A stretch of 64,000 nt of DNA from TK10-74A sp965263065 (GCA_965263065.1 CBDHGH010000003.1:1302001-1366000); one strand, 5' to 3'; positions 15,350-25,142 are shown, numbered from the stretch's first letter. Numbers and translations: made by a program. The notes: generated by a model from the letters alone, not told the origin.

Positions 15350-16138
15350 ATGTCCCTGGAACTGCGCAACGCGCACAGCGTGCTGGCCGCGCTGCAGGCC
15401 CGCCCCGCCGATGTCGAGGAGGTCGTGCTGCCGCAGCGGCCGTCCGGCGTCTGGCGCACGATCGCCAGTCTGGCCACCGAGGCGGGTGTGCCGACGCGCC
15501 TCGCTCCCCCGCCCGGCGAACGCGCCGGCGATCCCCGGTCCCCCCGCGGACGCAGCGACACGGGCCCCAAGCTGGGACGCGTGGGCGCGGCCTGCGCGAT
15601 CGTCGCGGAGCGCGCGCCCGTTGCCATCGAGGCACTGCTGGCCCGCCCCTCCGGCGACGCTCGCGGCCTGTGGCTCGCGCTCGACTCGATCCAGGACCCG
15701 CGCAACGTCGGCGCGATCTTCCGATCGGCGGCGTTCTTCGGCGTGCGCGGCGTCGTGCTGGGCGAGCATCGCGCCGCAGCCCTGACCGCCGTCGCCTACG
15801 ACACCGCCAGCGGCGGATTGGAGAGCGTCCCCTTCGCCGTCGAGATCAACCTGCGCCGCGCCTTGACCGCGGCCAAGGACGCGGGGCTGTGGATCCTCGG
15901 CACGTCCGAGCACGCCAAGCAATCGGTCGCCTCCGTGCCGCGCGACCGCGACTGGCTGCTGGTGGTCGGCAACGAGGAGCGCGGCCTGCGACGCCTCACG
16001 CTCGAGGCCTGCGACGCGGTCTGCATGATTCCGGCCCCGCCCACCCCCCGCGCCGGGAACCCGGCCGTCGTCCGATCGCTCAACGTCTCCGTCGCCACCG
16101 GCGTCGCGCTGGCGGTCCTCTCCGGGCTGGGCCAGTGA
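15350..16138 (+). CDS. SpoU/TrmH family RNA 2'-O-methyltransferase
   Basis: 262 residues with the SPOUT-fold signatures in order: motif 1 LDSIQDPRNVGAIFRSA, motif 2 VVGNEERGLR and motif 3 VVRSLNVSVATGVAL. An N-terminal substrate-binding region of about 90 residues, as in RlmB, precedes them. It methylates a ribose in rRNA or tRNA with S-adenosylmethionine. RlmB (23S rRNA Gm2251) is the closest functional guess, but the target cannot be fixed from sequence alone. The ATG at 15350 follows a weak AGG-containing site. Confidence 0.87.
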   Translation: MSLELRNAHSVLAALQARPADVEEVVLPQRPSGVWRTIASLATEAGVPTRLAPPPGERAGDPRSPRGRSDTGPKLGRVGAACAIVAERAPVAIEALLARPSGDARGLWLALDSIQDPRNVGAIFRSAAFFGVRGVVLGEHRAAALTAVAYDTASGGLESVPFAVEINLRRALTAAKDAGLWILGTSEHAKQSVASVPRDRDWLLVVGNEERGLRRLTLEACDAVCMIPAPPTPRAGNPAVVRSLNVSVATGVALAVLSGLGQ

Positions 16139-16259
16139 GTTGAGGCCGGTGCGTCGCTGGTGCCGCGCCCGCCCGCGCTCTGTTGGCCCGGGCGCGCCTG
16201 CTCCGGCACACTGGGCCCGTGGTCGGGCCGATACGATGGGGCCGGGATAGGAGACCGCC

Positions 16260-18449
16260 GTGGCTGAACACACATACGAGCAGGTCGCCGGGTTGCAGGT
16301 CGCGACGACGCTGTATCGCTTCATCGAAGACGAGGCCCTGCCGGGCTCCGGCGTCGAATCCGCGGCGTTCTGGCAGGGGCTCTCCGAGTTGGTCAACGAG
16401 CTCGGCCCGCGCAACGCCGCGTTGCTCGCCCGGCGCGAGGATCTGCAGCGCGCCATTGACGGCTGGCACCGCGAACACCCCGGCGCCGGCTTCGACCCCG
16501 CCGAGTACCGCGCCTTCCTGGAGGAGATCGAGTATCTGGAGCCCGAGGGCCCGGACTTCCTGATCGACACCGAGGGCGTCGACCCCGAGATCGCGGAGGT
16601 GGCCGGGCCGCAACTCGTCGTGCCGGTGGACAACGCGCGCTACGCGCTCAACGCCGCCAACGCGCGCTGGGGGTCGCTCTACGACGCCGTCTACGGCACC
16701 GACGTCATGGGCGACTCACCCCCCGGCGGCCCCTACGACCCCGTCCGCGGCGACCGCGTGATCGCCTGGGTGCGCGCGCTGCTGGACGCCGTGACGCCCC
16801 TGGCGTCCGGCGCGCACGCCGATGTCGAGGGGTACGCGGTGGTTGCCGGACACCTCGAGGCGACGCTGCCCGGCGGCGCGCGCACGGGGCTCGCGATGCC
16901 CGATCAGTTCGCCGGCTACGGCGGCGACCCGGCCGCTCCCTCGGCGCTGCTGCTGCGTCAGAACGGGCTCCACCTCGAACTGCGGATCGACCGCCAGCAC
17001 GCCGTCGGCGCGGTCGACAAGGCCGGCGTCGCCGATGTGATCCTCGAGTCGGCCGTGACCACGATCATGGACCTCGAGGACGCCGTCGCGACGGTGGACG
17101 CGGAGGACAAGGTCCTCGCCTACCACAACTGGCTGGGCCTCATGAAGGGCGACCTGACCGAGGCGATCACGAAGGAGGGCCGCACCTTCACGCGCCGCCT
17201 CAACGGCGACCGCGCCTACACCGCGCCCGGCGGCGAGCCGTTCCACCTGCACGGCCGCTCCCTGATGCTGGTGCGCAACGTGGGCCACTTCATCCGAACG
17301 TCGGCCGTCCGCGACCGCAACGGCGAGGACGCCTACGAGGGCCTCGTCGATGCGATGGTGACCGTGCTCGCCGCCCGCCACGACCTCAACAAGCGCGATG
17401 GGGCCGGCCCCGGCGGCCTGCGATCGTCGCGTGCCGGCTCGGTCTACGTGGTCAAGCCCAAGATGCACGGCCCCACCGAGGTCACCTTCACGGACGAGAT
17501 CTTCGCGCACGTCGAGGCGACGCTGGGGCTCGCGCGGAACACGGTCAAGATCGGCATCATGGACGAGGAGCGCCGCACGACGCTCAACCTCAAGGAGTGC
17601 ATCCGCGCCGCCAAGTCCCGCGTCATGTTCATCAACACGGGCTTCCTCGATCGCACCGGCGACGAGATCCACACATCGATGAACGCCGGCCCCATGATCC
17701 GCAAGAACGACATGAAGTCGCAGACCTGGATGACCTCCTACGAGGACTGGAACGTCGACGTCGGGCTGGCCTGCGGGCTGCCCGGCCGGGCGCAGATCGG
17801 CAAGGGCATGTGGGCCGCGCCCGACCTGATGGGCAAGATGCTCGACGAGAAGCTGGCGCACCCCATGGCCGGGGCGAACTGCGCCTGGGTGCCGTCGCCC
17901 ACGGCGGCGACGCTGCACGCCACGCACTACCTCGCCGTGGACGTCTTCGCCCGGCAGCGGGAACTGGCCGCCGGGCCGCGCCGCGCCGCCCTCGACGACC
18001 TGCTGCGCGTGCCCGTGGTCGGGTCGGCGGACTGGGGCGCCGACGAGATCCGCGCCGAGCTGGAGAACAACGCGCAGGGCATCCTGGGCTACACCGTGCG
18101 CTGGATCGACCAGGGCGTCGGCTGCTCGAAGGTGCCGGACATCAACGACGTGGGCCTCATGGAGGACCGCGCGACCTGCCGCATCTCCTCGCAGCACATC
18201 GCCAACTGGCTGCACCACGGCGTCGTCGATGAGGCGACCGTGCAGGCCGTCATGGAGCGCATGGCGGCCGTCGTCGATGGGCAGAACGCCGACGACCCGC
18301 TCTACACGCCCATGGCCCCGGGCTTCGACGGCGCCGCCTTCCAGGCGGCCTGCGACCTCGTCTTCACCGGCGTGCGGCAGCCCTCCGGCTACACCGAGCC
18401 GAGCCTCTACGCCCGGCGTCGCGAGCGCAAGGCGATGGCCGCCTCGTAG
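16260..18449 (+). CDS. glcB: Malate synthase G
   Basis: 729 residues, the usual length for the monomeric G form. It condenses glyoxylate with acetyl-CoA to malate in the cytoplasm. Landmark segments are VDNARYALNAANARWGSLYDA near residue 130, TIMDLEDAVATVDAEDK, the metal-binding glutamate in GIMDEERRTTLN, the metal-binding aspartate in NTGFLDRTGDEIHT, and the late WVPSPTAATLHA block. The GTG start at 16260 follows AGGAG at 16249-16253. No isocitrate lyase gene is present in the window, so glyoxylate may come from glycolate or from the hydroxyacid and ThDP enzymes encoded downstream. Confidence 0.96.
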   Translation: MAEHTYEQVAGLQVATTLYRFIEDEALPGSGVESAAFWQGLSELVNELGPRNAALLARREDLQRAIDGWHREHPGAGFDPAEYRAFLEEIEYLEPEGPDFLIDTEGVDPEIAEVAGPQLVVPVDNARYALNAANARWGSLYDAVYGTDVMGDSPPGGPYDPVRGDRVIAWVRALLDAVTPLASGAHADVEGYAVVAGHLEATLPGGARTGLAMPDQFAGYGGDPAAPSALLLRQNGLHLELRIDRQHAVGAVDKAGVADVILESAVTTIMDLEDAVATVDAEDKVLAYHNWLGLMKGDLTEAITKEGRTFTRRLNGDRAYTAPGGEPFHLHGRSLMLVRNVGHFIRTSAVRDRNGEDAYEGLVDAMVTVLAARHDLNKRDGAGPGGLRSSRAGSVYVVKPKMHGPTEVTFTDEIFAHVEATLGLARNTVKIGIMDEERRTTLNLKECIRAAKSRVMFINTGFLDRTGDEIHTSMNAGPMIRKNDMKSQTWMTSYEDWNVDVGLACGLPGRAQIGKGMWAAPDLMGKMLDEKLAHPMAGANCAWVPSPTAATLHATHYLAVDVFARQRELAAGPRRAALDDLLRVPVVGSADWGADEIRAELENNAQGILGYTVRWIDQGVGCSKVPDINDVGLMEDRATCRISSQHIANWLHHGVVDEATVQAVMERMAAVVDGQNADDPLYTPMAPGFDGAAFQAACDLVFTGVRQPSGYTEPSLYARRRERKAMAAS

Positions 18450-18457
18450 GCCGCCCC

Positions 18458-18511
18458 GGCTAGTTTCCGCTGGCGAATTGCCGCTGGCTAGTTTCCGCTG
18501 GCTAGTTTCCG
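18458..18511. repeat. 14-nt tandem repeat duplicating the end of the acyl-CoA dehydrogenase gene
   Basis: Four 14-base units run from 18458 to 18511: GGCTAGTTTCCGCT (18458-18471), a degenerate unit (18472-18485), a perfect copy (18486-18499) and GGCTAGTTTCCG (18500-18511). The last unit contains the stop codon of the minus-strand gene, so the gene's 3' end has been copied outward in tandem. Confidence 0.85.
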
Positions 18512-19755
18512 AAATCCCACGACTCGCCGCCGTGGTAGCGCTTAAGGATGTTCTTCGCGATCAGGATCTTGTGCACCTCGTCGGGCCCGTCGGCGATGCG
18601 CAGGGTGCGCGCGCCCAGGTACATCCCCGCCAGCGGCAGGTCGCCGGAGATCCCCTTCGCGCCGTAGGTCTGGATCGCCCGGTCCACGACGCGCGTGTAC
18701 GCCGCCGGCACGAAGACCTTGATCGCGGAGATGTCGGTGCGGGCGTCCTGTTCGGCGTTCATCTTCTCCGCCGTCGCGATCGTCAGCAGGCGCGCCGCCT
18801 GAATGTCGATGTAGCTGTCGGCGATGAAGCCGTGCATGAACTGCTTCTCCTCCAGCAGCCCGCCGTGCACCTCGCGCGTCATGTCGCGCTCCAGCATCAG
18901 GTCGAAGGCGCGCCACATCTGCCCCACCGAGTTCATGCAGTGGTATATCCGGCCCGCGCCCAGCCGATCCTGGGCCGCCTGGTGCCCCGTCCCGCTCGCG
19001 CCCAGCTGGTTGCCGAGCGGAACCCGCACGTTGTCGTAGATGAACTCGCAGTGGTCGCTCTCCTGTCCCCAGACCGGGACGCCGCGCACCAGCTGTAGCC
19101 CCGGCGTGTCGGTCGGCACGATGATCTGCGTCATCTTGCTGTTGCGGTCGCCGGGCGCGTCCGGGTCCTCCGTGCGGCACATCGCGATCAGGAAGTCCGC
19201 ATCCTTCCCGTTCGAGGTGAACCACTTGTGCCCGTTGATCACCCACTCGTCGCCGTCGCGGACCGCCGTCGTGCGCAGCGAACGCGGGTCCGAGCCCGCG
19301 GAGTCGGGCTCCGTCATCGAGAAGCCCGACTGCATGCGCCCCTCGGTCAGCGGCACGAGCCACTTCTGCTTCTGCTCCTCGGTTCCGTACTTGAGCAGGA
19401 TCTTCTGATTGCCGGAGTTCGGCGCCACGACGCCGAACAGCGCCGCCCCGCCCAGGCTGTAGGCCAGCACCTCGTTCATGTAGGCGTGATCGAGGAAGCC
19501 CAGGTCGCAGCCGCCGTACTCGGGCGGCAGGTGCGGCGCCCACAGGCCGGCCGCCTTGACCTTCGCCTGGATCTCCCGCCGCAGCTCGGCCGACCGCTCG
19601 CGCCGCGTCGTGTCGCGCGTGCCGTCGGCCCGCCACGCCGACCACAGCTCGGTCTCATTGGGCAGGATGTCGGTGTTGACGATCTCGGCGGTCTGCATCC
19701 GGATCTCGTTGGTGCGCGGGTTCAGCGTGGGGACGGGGTTCACGTTCATCGGCAT
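18502..19755 (-). CDS. Acyl-CoA dehydrogenase family protein
   Basis: 417 residues. The three acyl-CoA dehydrogenase regions are present: the N-terminal helical domain (APHLPPEYGGCDLGFL), the middle beta domain with FSMTEPDSAGSDP and INGHKWFTSNG, and the C-terminal helical domain with DRLGAGRIYHCMNSVGQMWRAFD and RIADGPDEVHKILIAK. It oxidises an acyl-CoA at the alpha-beta bond and passes electrons to ETF, which is encoded at 49986-51816. The ATG at 19755 has an AGGA site. The stop lies in a tandem repeat. Confidence 0.93.
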   Translation of the reverse strand: MPMNVNPVPTLNPRTNEIRMQTAEIVNTDILPNETELWSAWRADGTRDTTRRERSAELRREIQAKVKAAGLWAPHLPPEYGGCDLGFLDHAYMNEVLAYSLGGAALFGVVAPNSGNQKILLKYGTEEQKQKWLVPLTEGRMQSGFSMTEPDSAGSDPRSLRTTAVRDGDEWVINGHKWFTSNGKDADFLIAMCRTEDPDAPGDRNSKMTQIIVPTDTPGLQLVRGVPVWGQESDHCEFIYDNVRVPLGNQLGASGTGHQAAQDRLGAGRIYHCMNSVGQMWRAFDLMLERDMTREVHGGLLEEKQFMHGFIADSYIDIQAARLLTIATAEKMNAEQDARTDISAIKVFVPAAYTRVVDRAIQTYGAKGISGDLPLAGMYLGARTLRIADGPDEVHKILIAKNILKRYHGGESWDFGN

Positions 19756-19822
19756 TGGGGTCCTGCTTCCTGTTGCTGCGATTGCGTCGTGTGGCGCGGG
19801 CCGCGGGATGTCGCCGGCGAGG

Positions 19823-20659
19823 CTAGCTTCCGGGCAGTTCCCGGCGCGCGTGCCAGGCCGCGGAGTCGACGATGGCCAGCAGCAGCCCGTGCTGCCGCAA
19901 GGGATGGATGAAGCCCAGGGTATCGTCGGTTCCGTCCCAGCCGGGGCCGGTGCTCGTGACGCGCTCGCGCAGCTCCGCCAGGGCGCCCGGCCCCGCCTCG
20001 ATCGAGGCCATGTAGATGCCCTGCCCCACCTTGCGCAGGAAGCGCGCGACGGCCTTCTCGGGGTCGGTGGGGTCCAGGTACTCCAGGCTGTCCAGCAGCC
20101 CGTCGCGCTCGGTGTCGAACCAGACGATCGCGGCGTCGTAGCCGTACAGCTCGTTGGCGTAGCGATGCGTGAACATCCCCCCGATGCCCAGCAGCGCCCC
20201 GTAGTGCGCGATCGCCGCCTCGAGGTCCGGCACGGCGTAGGTGATCTGCCAGAGCCGGGTGTCCAAACCCACCGGTTCCCGCTCCTCGCGCTTGCTGATG
20301 ATCATGCCGATGCCGCCCCCGTCCTCGGGCGTGACGACGTAGCGCTCCGGGCCGCCGGCCTGGACCCGCGCCCCCGCCGCCTCCATCGCCGCCGCGACCG
20401 CCCCCGGGTCGGCCGCCGCGAAGCCGCCCGCGAAGATGCCGCGCCGGTTCTCGGACAGGAAGGCCTGCACCGGCCCCTCGCCCGCCGGCTCCAGCAACTC
20501 CAGTTGGTCGTGGCCCCAGCCCAGCGTCAGGCGATGGGCGTTGAACGGCGCATCCATCGCGTCGTCCACCACTTCGGCGTCGTACAGCTGACGGAAGGCC
20601 TCCGCCGCGACGCGGCGGTCGGGCACGGCCAGGGCGAGTCGGTCGGTGCGTTCGAGCAT
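19823..20659 (-). CDS. VOC (glyoxalase-like) family protein
   Basis: 278 residues with two vicinal-oxygen-chelate modules: residues about 4-125 (LALAVPDRRVAAEAFRQLY) and 135-270 (ITYAVPDLEAAIAHYGALLG). The family includes glyoxalases, ring-cleavage dioxygenases and methylmalonyl-CoA epimerase. The two-module length resembles extradiol-type or bleomycin-resistance-like members. The activity cannot be assigned. The ATG follows GAGGA at 6 bases. Its position between an acyl-CoA dehydrogenase and an enolase-superfamily gene suggests a catabolic role. Confidence 0.78.
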   Translation of the reverse strand: MLERTDRLALAVPDRRVAAEAFRQLYDAEVVDDAMDAPFNAHRLTLGWGHDQLELLEPAGEGPVQAFLSENRRGIFAGGFAAADPGAVAAAMEAAGARVQAGGPERYVVTPEDGGGIGMIISKREEREPVGLDTRLWQITYAVPDLEAAIAHYGALLGIGGMFTHRYANELYGYDAAIVWFDTERDGLLDSLEYLDPTDPEKAVARFLRKVGQGIYMASIEAGPGALAELRERVTSTGPGWDGTDDTLGFIHPLRQHGLLLAIVDSAAWHARRELPGS

Positions 20660-20696
20660 GGTTGGTCCTCCGCTGTTGCACGTTCCGACGGCGAGG

Positions 20697-21806
20697 CTAG
20701 CGCAGCACGGCGCTCTCGAGCGACAGCGTCGCCAGCCGGCCGGGGTCCGGCTCCGGGATCGACGCCGGCGCCCGCACGACGGGCACCCCCGCCGCGTCGC
20801 GATCGATGGTCAGCGGTCGCTCCGCCAAGTCCTCGTGATAGAAGCGGCTGCTGGGGAAGATGTCGGCCGGATACGTGAAGTTGTCGAGCATCGCCAGCGC
20901 GGCGCAGACGCTCGCCCCCGTCGCGCTCTCCAGCATCCCGCCCACCCAGCAGGGCACGCCCGCCTCGCGGCAGAGGTCGTGGATCGCGACGGCGTTGGTC
21001 AGCCCCCCCACCCGCGCCGGCTTGACGTTGATGTAGCCGCAACTGCCCAGCGCGACGGCCTGCCGCGCGTGGTCGGGGTGGCCGATGCTCTCGTCCAGGC
21101 AGAGCGGCGTGCGCAGCGCCGATTGCAGCGTCGCGTGGTCGACCAGGTCGTCGTGGGCCAGCGGCTGCTCGATCATCGCCAGGCCAAGTTCATCGACCTC
21201 CCGGAACAGCGGCAGGTCCGACAGCCGGTAGCCGCTGTTGCAGTCGATGTGGATGGGGTGCTCGGACTGCCGCGCCCGCACGGCCCGCAGCATCGGCAGG
21301 TCCCAGCCCGGCCGGAACTTGAGCTTGATCCGCGCGTACCCGTCCGCGACGGCCCCGTCGACGCTTGCCAGCAGCGCGTCGATGTCGTCGCCGACGCCGA
21401 AGTCCTGGCCCACCGGCGCCTCGGTCCGGGTCGCGCCGAGCAGCGCGTGCAGCGGGCGCCCCTCGATCTTGCTGCGCAGATGCCACCAGGCGATGTCGAA
21501 CGCGGCCTTGGCGAAGGGATTGCCTTTGAAGGCCGAAAGCCGATCCTGCAGCGCCGCGCCCGACGCGATCTCCTGCCCCAGCAGTCGCGGCGCGAGCCAG
21601 TCGCGCGCCAGCAGGAAGACCCCGCCCCCCCACTCCGGCTTGTACGTCGGTGCGGCGAACAGCGCGCTCTCGCCCCACGCGTCAACCGACCCGCTCGACA
21701 GCCGGCAGAGCAGCGCGTGGACGGCGCTGTCCTCGCCGTAGGCCGTGCGCCAGGGCGTGATCAGCGGCATCGCGACGTGATGCAGCTCGATCCGGTCGAT
21801 CAGCAC
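20697..21806 (-). CDS. Enolase-superfamily enzyme, o-succinylbenzoate synthase / N-acylamino acid racemase type
   Basis: 369 residues with a full active site: Lys161-x-Lys163 (IKLKF), metal ligands Asp188 (HIDCN), Glu213 (IEQPL) and Asp238 (LDESIG), and Lys262 (NVKPARVGG) on the opposite face. The GGMLESATG segment is typical of the MenC/NSAR group. No other menaquinone gene is nearby, so a racemase or dehydratase on an N-acyl amino acid or similar acid is more likely than MenC. GGAGG directly abuts the ATG at 21812 but sits 6 bases from the GTG at 21806, so GTG is chosen as the start. Confidence 0.88.
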   Translation of the reverse strand: MLIDRIELHHVAMPLITPWRTAYGEDSAVHALLCRLSSGSVDAWGESALFAAPTYKPEWGGGVFLLARDWLAPRLLGQEIASGAALQDRLSAFKGNPFAKAAFDIAWWHLRSKIEGRPLHALLGATRTEAPVGQDFGVGDDIDALLASVDGAVADGYARIKLKFRPGWDLPMLRAVRARQSEHPIHIDCNSGYRLSDLPLFREVDELGLAMIEQPLAHDDLVDHATLQSALRTPLCLDESIGHPDHARQAVALGSCGYINVKPARVGGLTNAVAIHDLCREAGVPCWVGGMLESATGASVCAALAMLDNFTYPADIFPSSRFYHEDLAERPLTIDRDAAGVPVVRAPASIPEPDPGRLATLSLESAVLR

Positions 21807-21906
21807 GGGCATCCTCCACCGGCTTGATCGGCGCGCGCTTGCGAGCGCCGGGCTGCGATGTTATCCCGCGCGTGGCGCACACTGCACGCAAGTGAAGGAG
21901 GCCGTC

Positions 21907-23553
21907 GTGGCCGAACGATCGGGATCGGACCTGCTCGCGCACCAAATGCGCGAGGAAGGCGTCGAGGATCTCTTCTACATCATGGGCGGACCGATCATCG
22001 AGGTCGCCGGTTTCGCCGCCGACTACGGCATCCGCACCATCGACTGCCGCCACGAGCAGGGCGCCGCGATGGCCGCCCACGGCTACGCCCGCGTCAAGCG
22101 ATCGCCCGGCGTCTGTCTGGCCGCCTCGGGCCCCGCCACGACCAACCTGCTCACCGGCGTCGCCAACGCCTACCTCGACGGCGTGCCGCTGGTCGCGCTG
22201 GGCGGCGCCGCCGCCACCCGCGCCTTCGACTCCGACGCCTTCCAGGAGTACGACCAGCTCTCCATGGCGAAGCCCGTCACCCGCTGGGCGGCCCGCGTCC
22301 ACCACGCCGATCGCATGCCCGAGTACTTCAACGTCGCCATGCGCCGCGCCCAGGGCCCCAAGCCCGGCCCCACCTACCTCGATCTCCCCGGCGACGCGCT
22401 CTACAAGCGCGCCGAGGAGGAAAGTGTCTGGTTCCCGCCCGGGGGCCGGTTGCCCGTCCGCCCCGCGCCCGACGCCGGCGCCGTCGCCCGCGCCATCGAG
22501 ATCCTCCGCGACGCCGAGCGTCCGCTCGTGCTGACCGGCAGCGGCGTCTTCTGGTCGGATGCGGCGGCCGAGCTGCGCGCCTTCATCGATCAGGCCCGCA
22601 TCCCCTTCTTCACGACGCCGCAGGGCCGCGGCGTTGTGCCGGAGGACCACGAGCTCGCCTTCCTCGGCGCCCGCGGCCAGGCCTTCCGTGAGGCCGACGC
22701 CATCCTGACCGTCGGCACCCGCTTCAACTTCATCGTCTCCTTCGGCCACCCGCCGCGCTTCGCCGAGGACGCCAAGGTGATCCAGATCGACACCGATGCC
22801 GCCGAGATCGGCCGCAACCGCCCCGTCGACCTCGGCATCGTCGCCGACGCCAAGCTCGCCCTCGGCGCCCTGACGGCCGCGGCGAAGGAGGCGGGCCTCC
22901 GCACTTCGGATACGTGGGTCGCCCGCCTCAGTGAGGCGCACGAGGCCAAGGAGCAGCAGTCGCGCGAGATCGCGGAGTCGGACGCGACCCCGATCCACCC
23001 CCTGCGCGTCGCCAACGAGATCCGCAACTACATCGACCGCGACGCGATCGTCTCGATCGACGGCATGGAGACGCTCAACTTTGGCCGCCAGTGGATCCCG
23101 TCCTACACGGAGGGCGCGCGGCTCAACTCCGGGCCCAACGGCTGCATGGGCGTCGGCATCCCCTTCGCGATGGGCGCGCAGGTCGCCGCGCCCGGCCGCC
23201 AGGTCGTCGCCTTCGTCGGCGACGGCTCCTTCCTGATGAACGTGCAGGAGTTCGACACCATGGTCCGCCACGGCCTGCCCATCGTCGCCGTGATCAGCAA
23301 CAACGGCGGCTGGACCGGCGGCGCCAACACGACGCCGGGGCGGTCGCTGGGCTTCGCGCAGCGCTACCACGACGTCGTCGAGGCGCTGGGCGGCCACGGC
23401 GAACTCGTCACCCGGCCCGGCGACATCCGCCCCGCCATCGAGCGCGCCTTCGCCAGCGGCAAGCCGGCCTGCGTGAACGTCCACGTCGAGGAGCACGCCC
23501 GCGCGACCACCGTGCCATTCGGCGGCTACTCCACGATGATGGCCCGCTCCTAG
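21907..23553 (+). CDS. Thiamine-diphosphate enzyme, oxalyl-CoA decarboxylase / 2-hydroxyacyl-CoA lyase-like
   Basis: 548 residues with the three-domain ThDP architecture: an N-terminal pyrimidine domain with the cofactor-activating Glu in CRHEQGAAMAA, a central domain, and a C-terminal pyrophosphate domain with GDGSFLMNVQEF followed by ISNNGGWTGG (the GDG-N-N motif). Segments YIMGGPIIEVA and FQEYDQ resemble oxalyl-CoA decarboxylase and 2-hydroxyacyl-CoA lyase more than acetolactate synthase. AAGGAGG (21895-21901) selects the GTG at 21907; a GTG at 21892 lies before it. A CaiB-type CoA-transferase at 37169 could supply CoA esters. The exact substrate is unresolved. Confidence 0.85.
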   Translation: MAERSGSDLLAHQMREEGVEDLFYIMGGPIIEVAGFAADYGIRTIDCRHEQGAAMAAHGYARVKRSPGVCLAASGPATTNLLTGVANAYLDGVPLVALGGAAATRAFDSDAFQEYDQLSMAKPVTRWAARVHHADRMPEYFNVAMRRAQGPKPGPTYLDLPGDALYKRAEEESVWFPPGGRLPVRPAPDAGAVARAIEILRDAERPLVLTGSGVFWSDAAAELRAFIDQARIPFFTTPQGRGVVPEDHELAFLGARGQAFREADAILTVGTRFNFIVSFGHPPRFAEDAKVIQIDTDAAEIGRNRPVDLGIVADAKLALGALTAAAKEAGLRTSDTWVARLSEAHEAKEQQSREIAESDATPIHPLRVANEIRNYIDRDAIVSIDGMETLNFGRQWIPSYTEGARLNSGPNGCMGVGIPFAMGAQVAAPGRQVVAFVGDGSFLMNVQEFDTMVRHGLPIVAVISNNGGWTGGANTTPGRSLGFAQRYHDVVEALGGHGELVTRPGDIRPAIERAFASGKPACVNVHVEEHARATTVPFGGYSTMMARS

Positions 23554-23561
23554 CGCGCCGC

Positions 23562-24614
23562 CTACTCGCTCTTCGCGGGATCCCGGCGCCCGCGGGGATT
23601 CCCCAGCGCCTGCGGGGAGTCGAGGTGGCTGGGGACGCCCTCCTCATCGAGGATCGTCGCGATGGTGGCGCGGTCGTCCTCGCTCAGCCGCCAGTCGGTC
23701 GCCGCGATGTTCTCCGCCAGCTCCCGTTCGTTGCGCATCCCCACCAGGCTGACCGTGACCGCCGGGTTCCCCAGCGCCCAGGCGATCGCCAACTGCGCCG
23801 CCGACTTGCCGTACCCGTCGGCGAACTCCGCCAGACGCCGCGTCGCCCGGACGGTATTGTGGAACGGCTCCCCCTCGAACTGCGGCAGCCCGAACATCTG
23901 GCCCTGGCTGCGCCAGTCGCCCTCCGGGAAGGTCGTCTCCTCGCTGAACGCGCCCGTCAGCATCCCGAAGCCCAGCGTCCCGTAGCCCATGAAGCCGACG
24001 CCGTTGGCGCCGCACCAGGGCAGCACCTCGGCGTCCATACGCTGGTCGTACAGGTGATAGCCCACCTGGTTGGCGGCGATCTTCCCGTGCCGGTTGGCCT
24101 CCTCCATCATCGCGACGCTGTAGTTCGAGACGCCGTAGTGGCGGATCTTGCCCGCCTGCTTCAACTCCTCGAACGCGCCGATGGTCTCGGCGATCGGCGT
24201 GTTGTGGTCGGGCCAGTGCATCAGCAGCAGGTCGATGCAGTCCGTCTCCAGCCGCTGCAGGCAGCCCTCCGCGCACTTGATGATGTTGTCGTGCGTGCCG
24301 TCGTTGCCCTTGTTGTCGGTCAGCACCGGGTCGGCGTTCGGATCCTCCGGCTCCCAGCGAAAGCCCACCTTCGTCACCAGCACGATCTCGTTCCGGCGCT
24401 CCCCCAGCGCCTTCGCCAGCAGCCGCTCGGAGTGGTACGGCCCGTAGACCTCGGCCGTGTCCATCAGCGTGATCCCCGCGTCGATCGCCGCGTTCACGGC
24501 CCGTGCCGCATCATCGATGTCGATCTCCCCGTACATCGTCGTGCTCATCTCCCACGTCCCGAACCCAATCGCCGAGGTGACCAGGTCCGTGTCGCCGAAT
24601 GTGCGCTGTTCCAT
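23562..24614 (-). CDS. Aldo/keto reductase
   Basis: 350 residues with a TIM-barrel oxidoreductase fold. The catalytic tetrad is visible: Asp52 and Tyr57 in LMDTAEVYG, Lys82 in LVTKVG and His133 in LLLMHWPD. The C-terminal NADPH-binding block includes SLVGMRNERELAEN. It reduces an aldehyde or ketone with NADPH. The substrate is unknown. The ATG has a GGAGAG site. It is convergent with the ThDP enzyme gene, with only 8 bases between them. Confidence 0.92.
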   Translation of the reverse strand: MEQRTFGDTDLVTSAIGFGTWEMSTTMYGEIDIDDAARAVNAAIDAGITLMDTAEVYGPYHSERLLAKALGERRNEIVLVTKVGFRWEPEDPNADPVLTDNKGNDGTHDNIIKCAEGCLQRLETDCIDLLLMHWPDHNTPIAETIGAFEELKQAGKIRHYGVSNYSVAMMEEANRHGKIAANQVGYHLYDQRMDAEVLPWCGANGVGFMGYGTLGFGMLTGAFSEETTFPEGDWRSQGQMFGLPQFEGEPFHNTVRATRRLAEFADGYGKSAAQLAIAWALGNPAVTVSLVGMRNERELAENIAATDWRLSEDDRATIATILDEEGVPSHLDSPQALGNPRGRRDPAKSE

Positions 24615-24671
24615 GGAACTCTCCGTTCTCTCGAACTGCCCGACCCTTGGTGGATATCCCGCCGCCGCGCC

Positions 24672-25142
24672 CTAGTAGACGCCGCCCAGCTTGCCGTGGT
24701 CCCAGCTATAGATCTTCTGCGGCCGCACCTTGACGACGCAGCGCTTGGCGGCGATGCGTCGCGCCTGCTCATCGGACTGCTGCGTATTGGCGCCGCCAGC
24801 GTACTTCTCCGGGTTGCGCCGCATGACCGCGAGGGTCGCCTCGACGTCGCCGATGGTCAACTCCGCCGTCCCCTCGACGACCAGCCCCCGCAACTCCGAG
24901 TACGACTTGCCGTCCTCCAGCATGCAGGTGATGTGCGGGTCCCGCTGCAGGTTCACGATCTTCTGGCTCTTCGTGAAGGTGGTGAACTGGATCAGCCCCT
25001 CGTCGTCGAGCGAGTACCACATCGCCGCCAGATGGGGCGCGCCGCGCGGCCCGTTCGACGCCACCTGCAGCGTGTAGCCGTTGGCGAGGTAGTCGCGCTG
25101 CTCCTCGTCCGTCATCTCGATGCTCTGGCGACGGCTGGGCAT
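24672..25142 (-). CDS. Pyridoxamine-5'-phosphate-oxidase-like flavin/F420-binding protein
   Basis: 156 residues forming a split beta-barrel. GAPHLAAMWYSLDDEGLI, TKSQKIVNLQRDPHITCML and GLVVEGTAEL follow the PPOX-like fold order. Members bind FMN, F420 or heme and usually act as reductases of small molecules. The TFTKSQKIVNLQRDP stretch is typical of the F420/FMN-binding subgroup. The start has a GGAG site 5-6 bases upstream. Confidence 0.85.
   Translation of the reverse strand: MPSRRQSIEMTDEEQRDYLANGYTLQVASNGPRGAPHLAAMWYSLDDEGLIQFTTFTKSQKIVNLQRDPHITCMLEDGKSYSELRGLVVEGTAELTIGDVEATLAVMRRNPEKYAGGANTQQSDEQARRIAAKRCVVKVRPQKIYSWDHGKLGGVY

Noticed and set aside
18458..18511. CRISPR array
   Set aside because: The repeat units are contiguous 14-mers without spacers, and no cas gene is present in the window.
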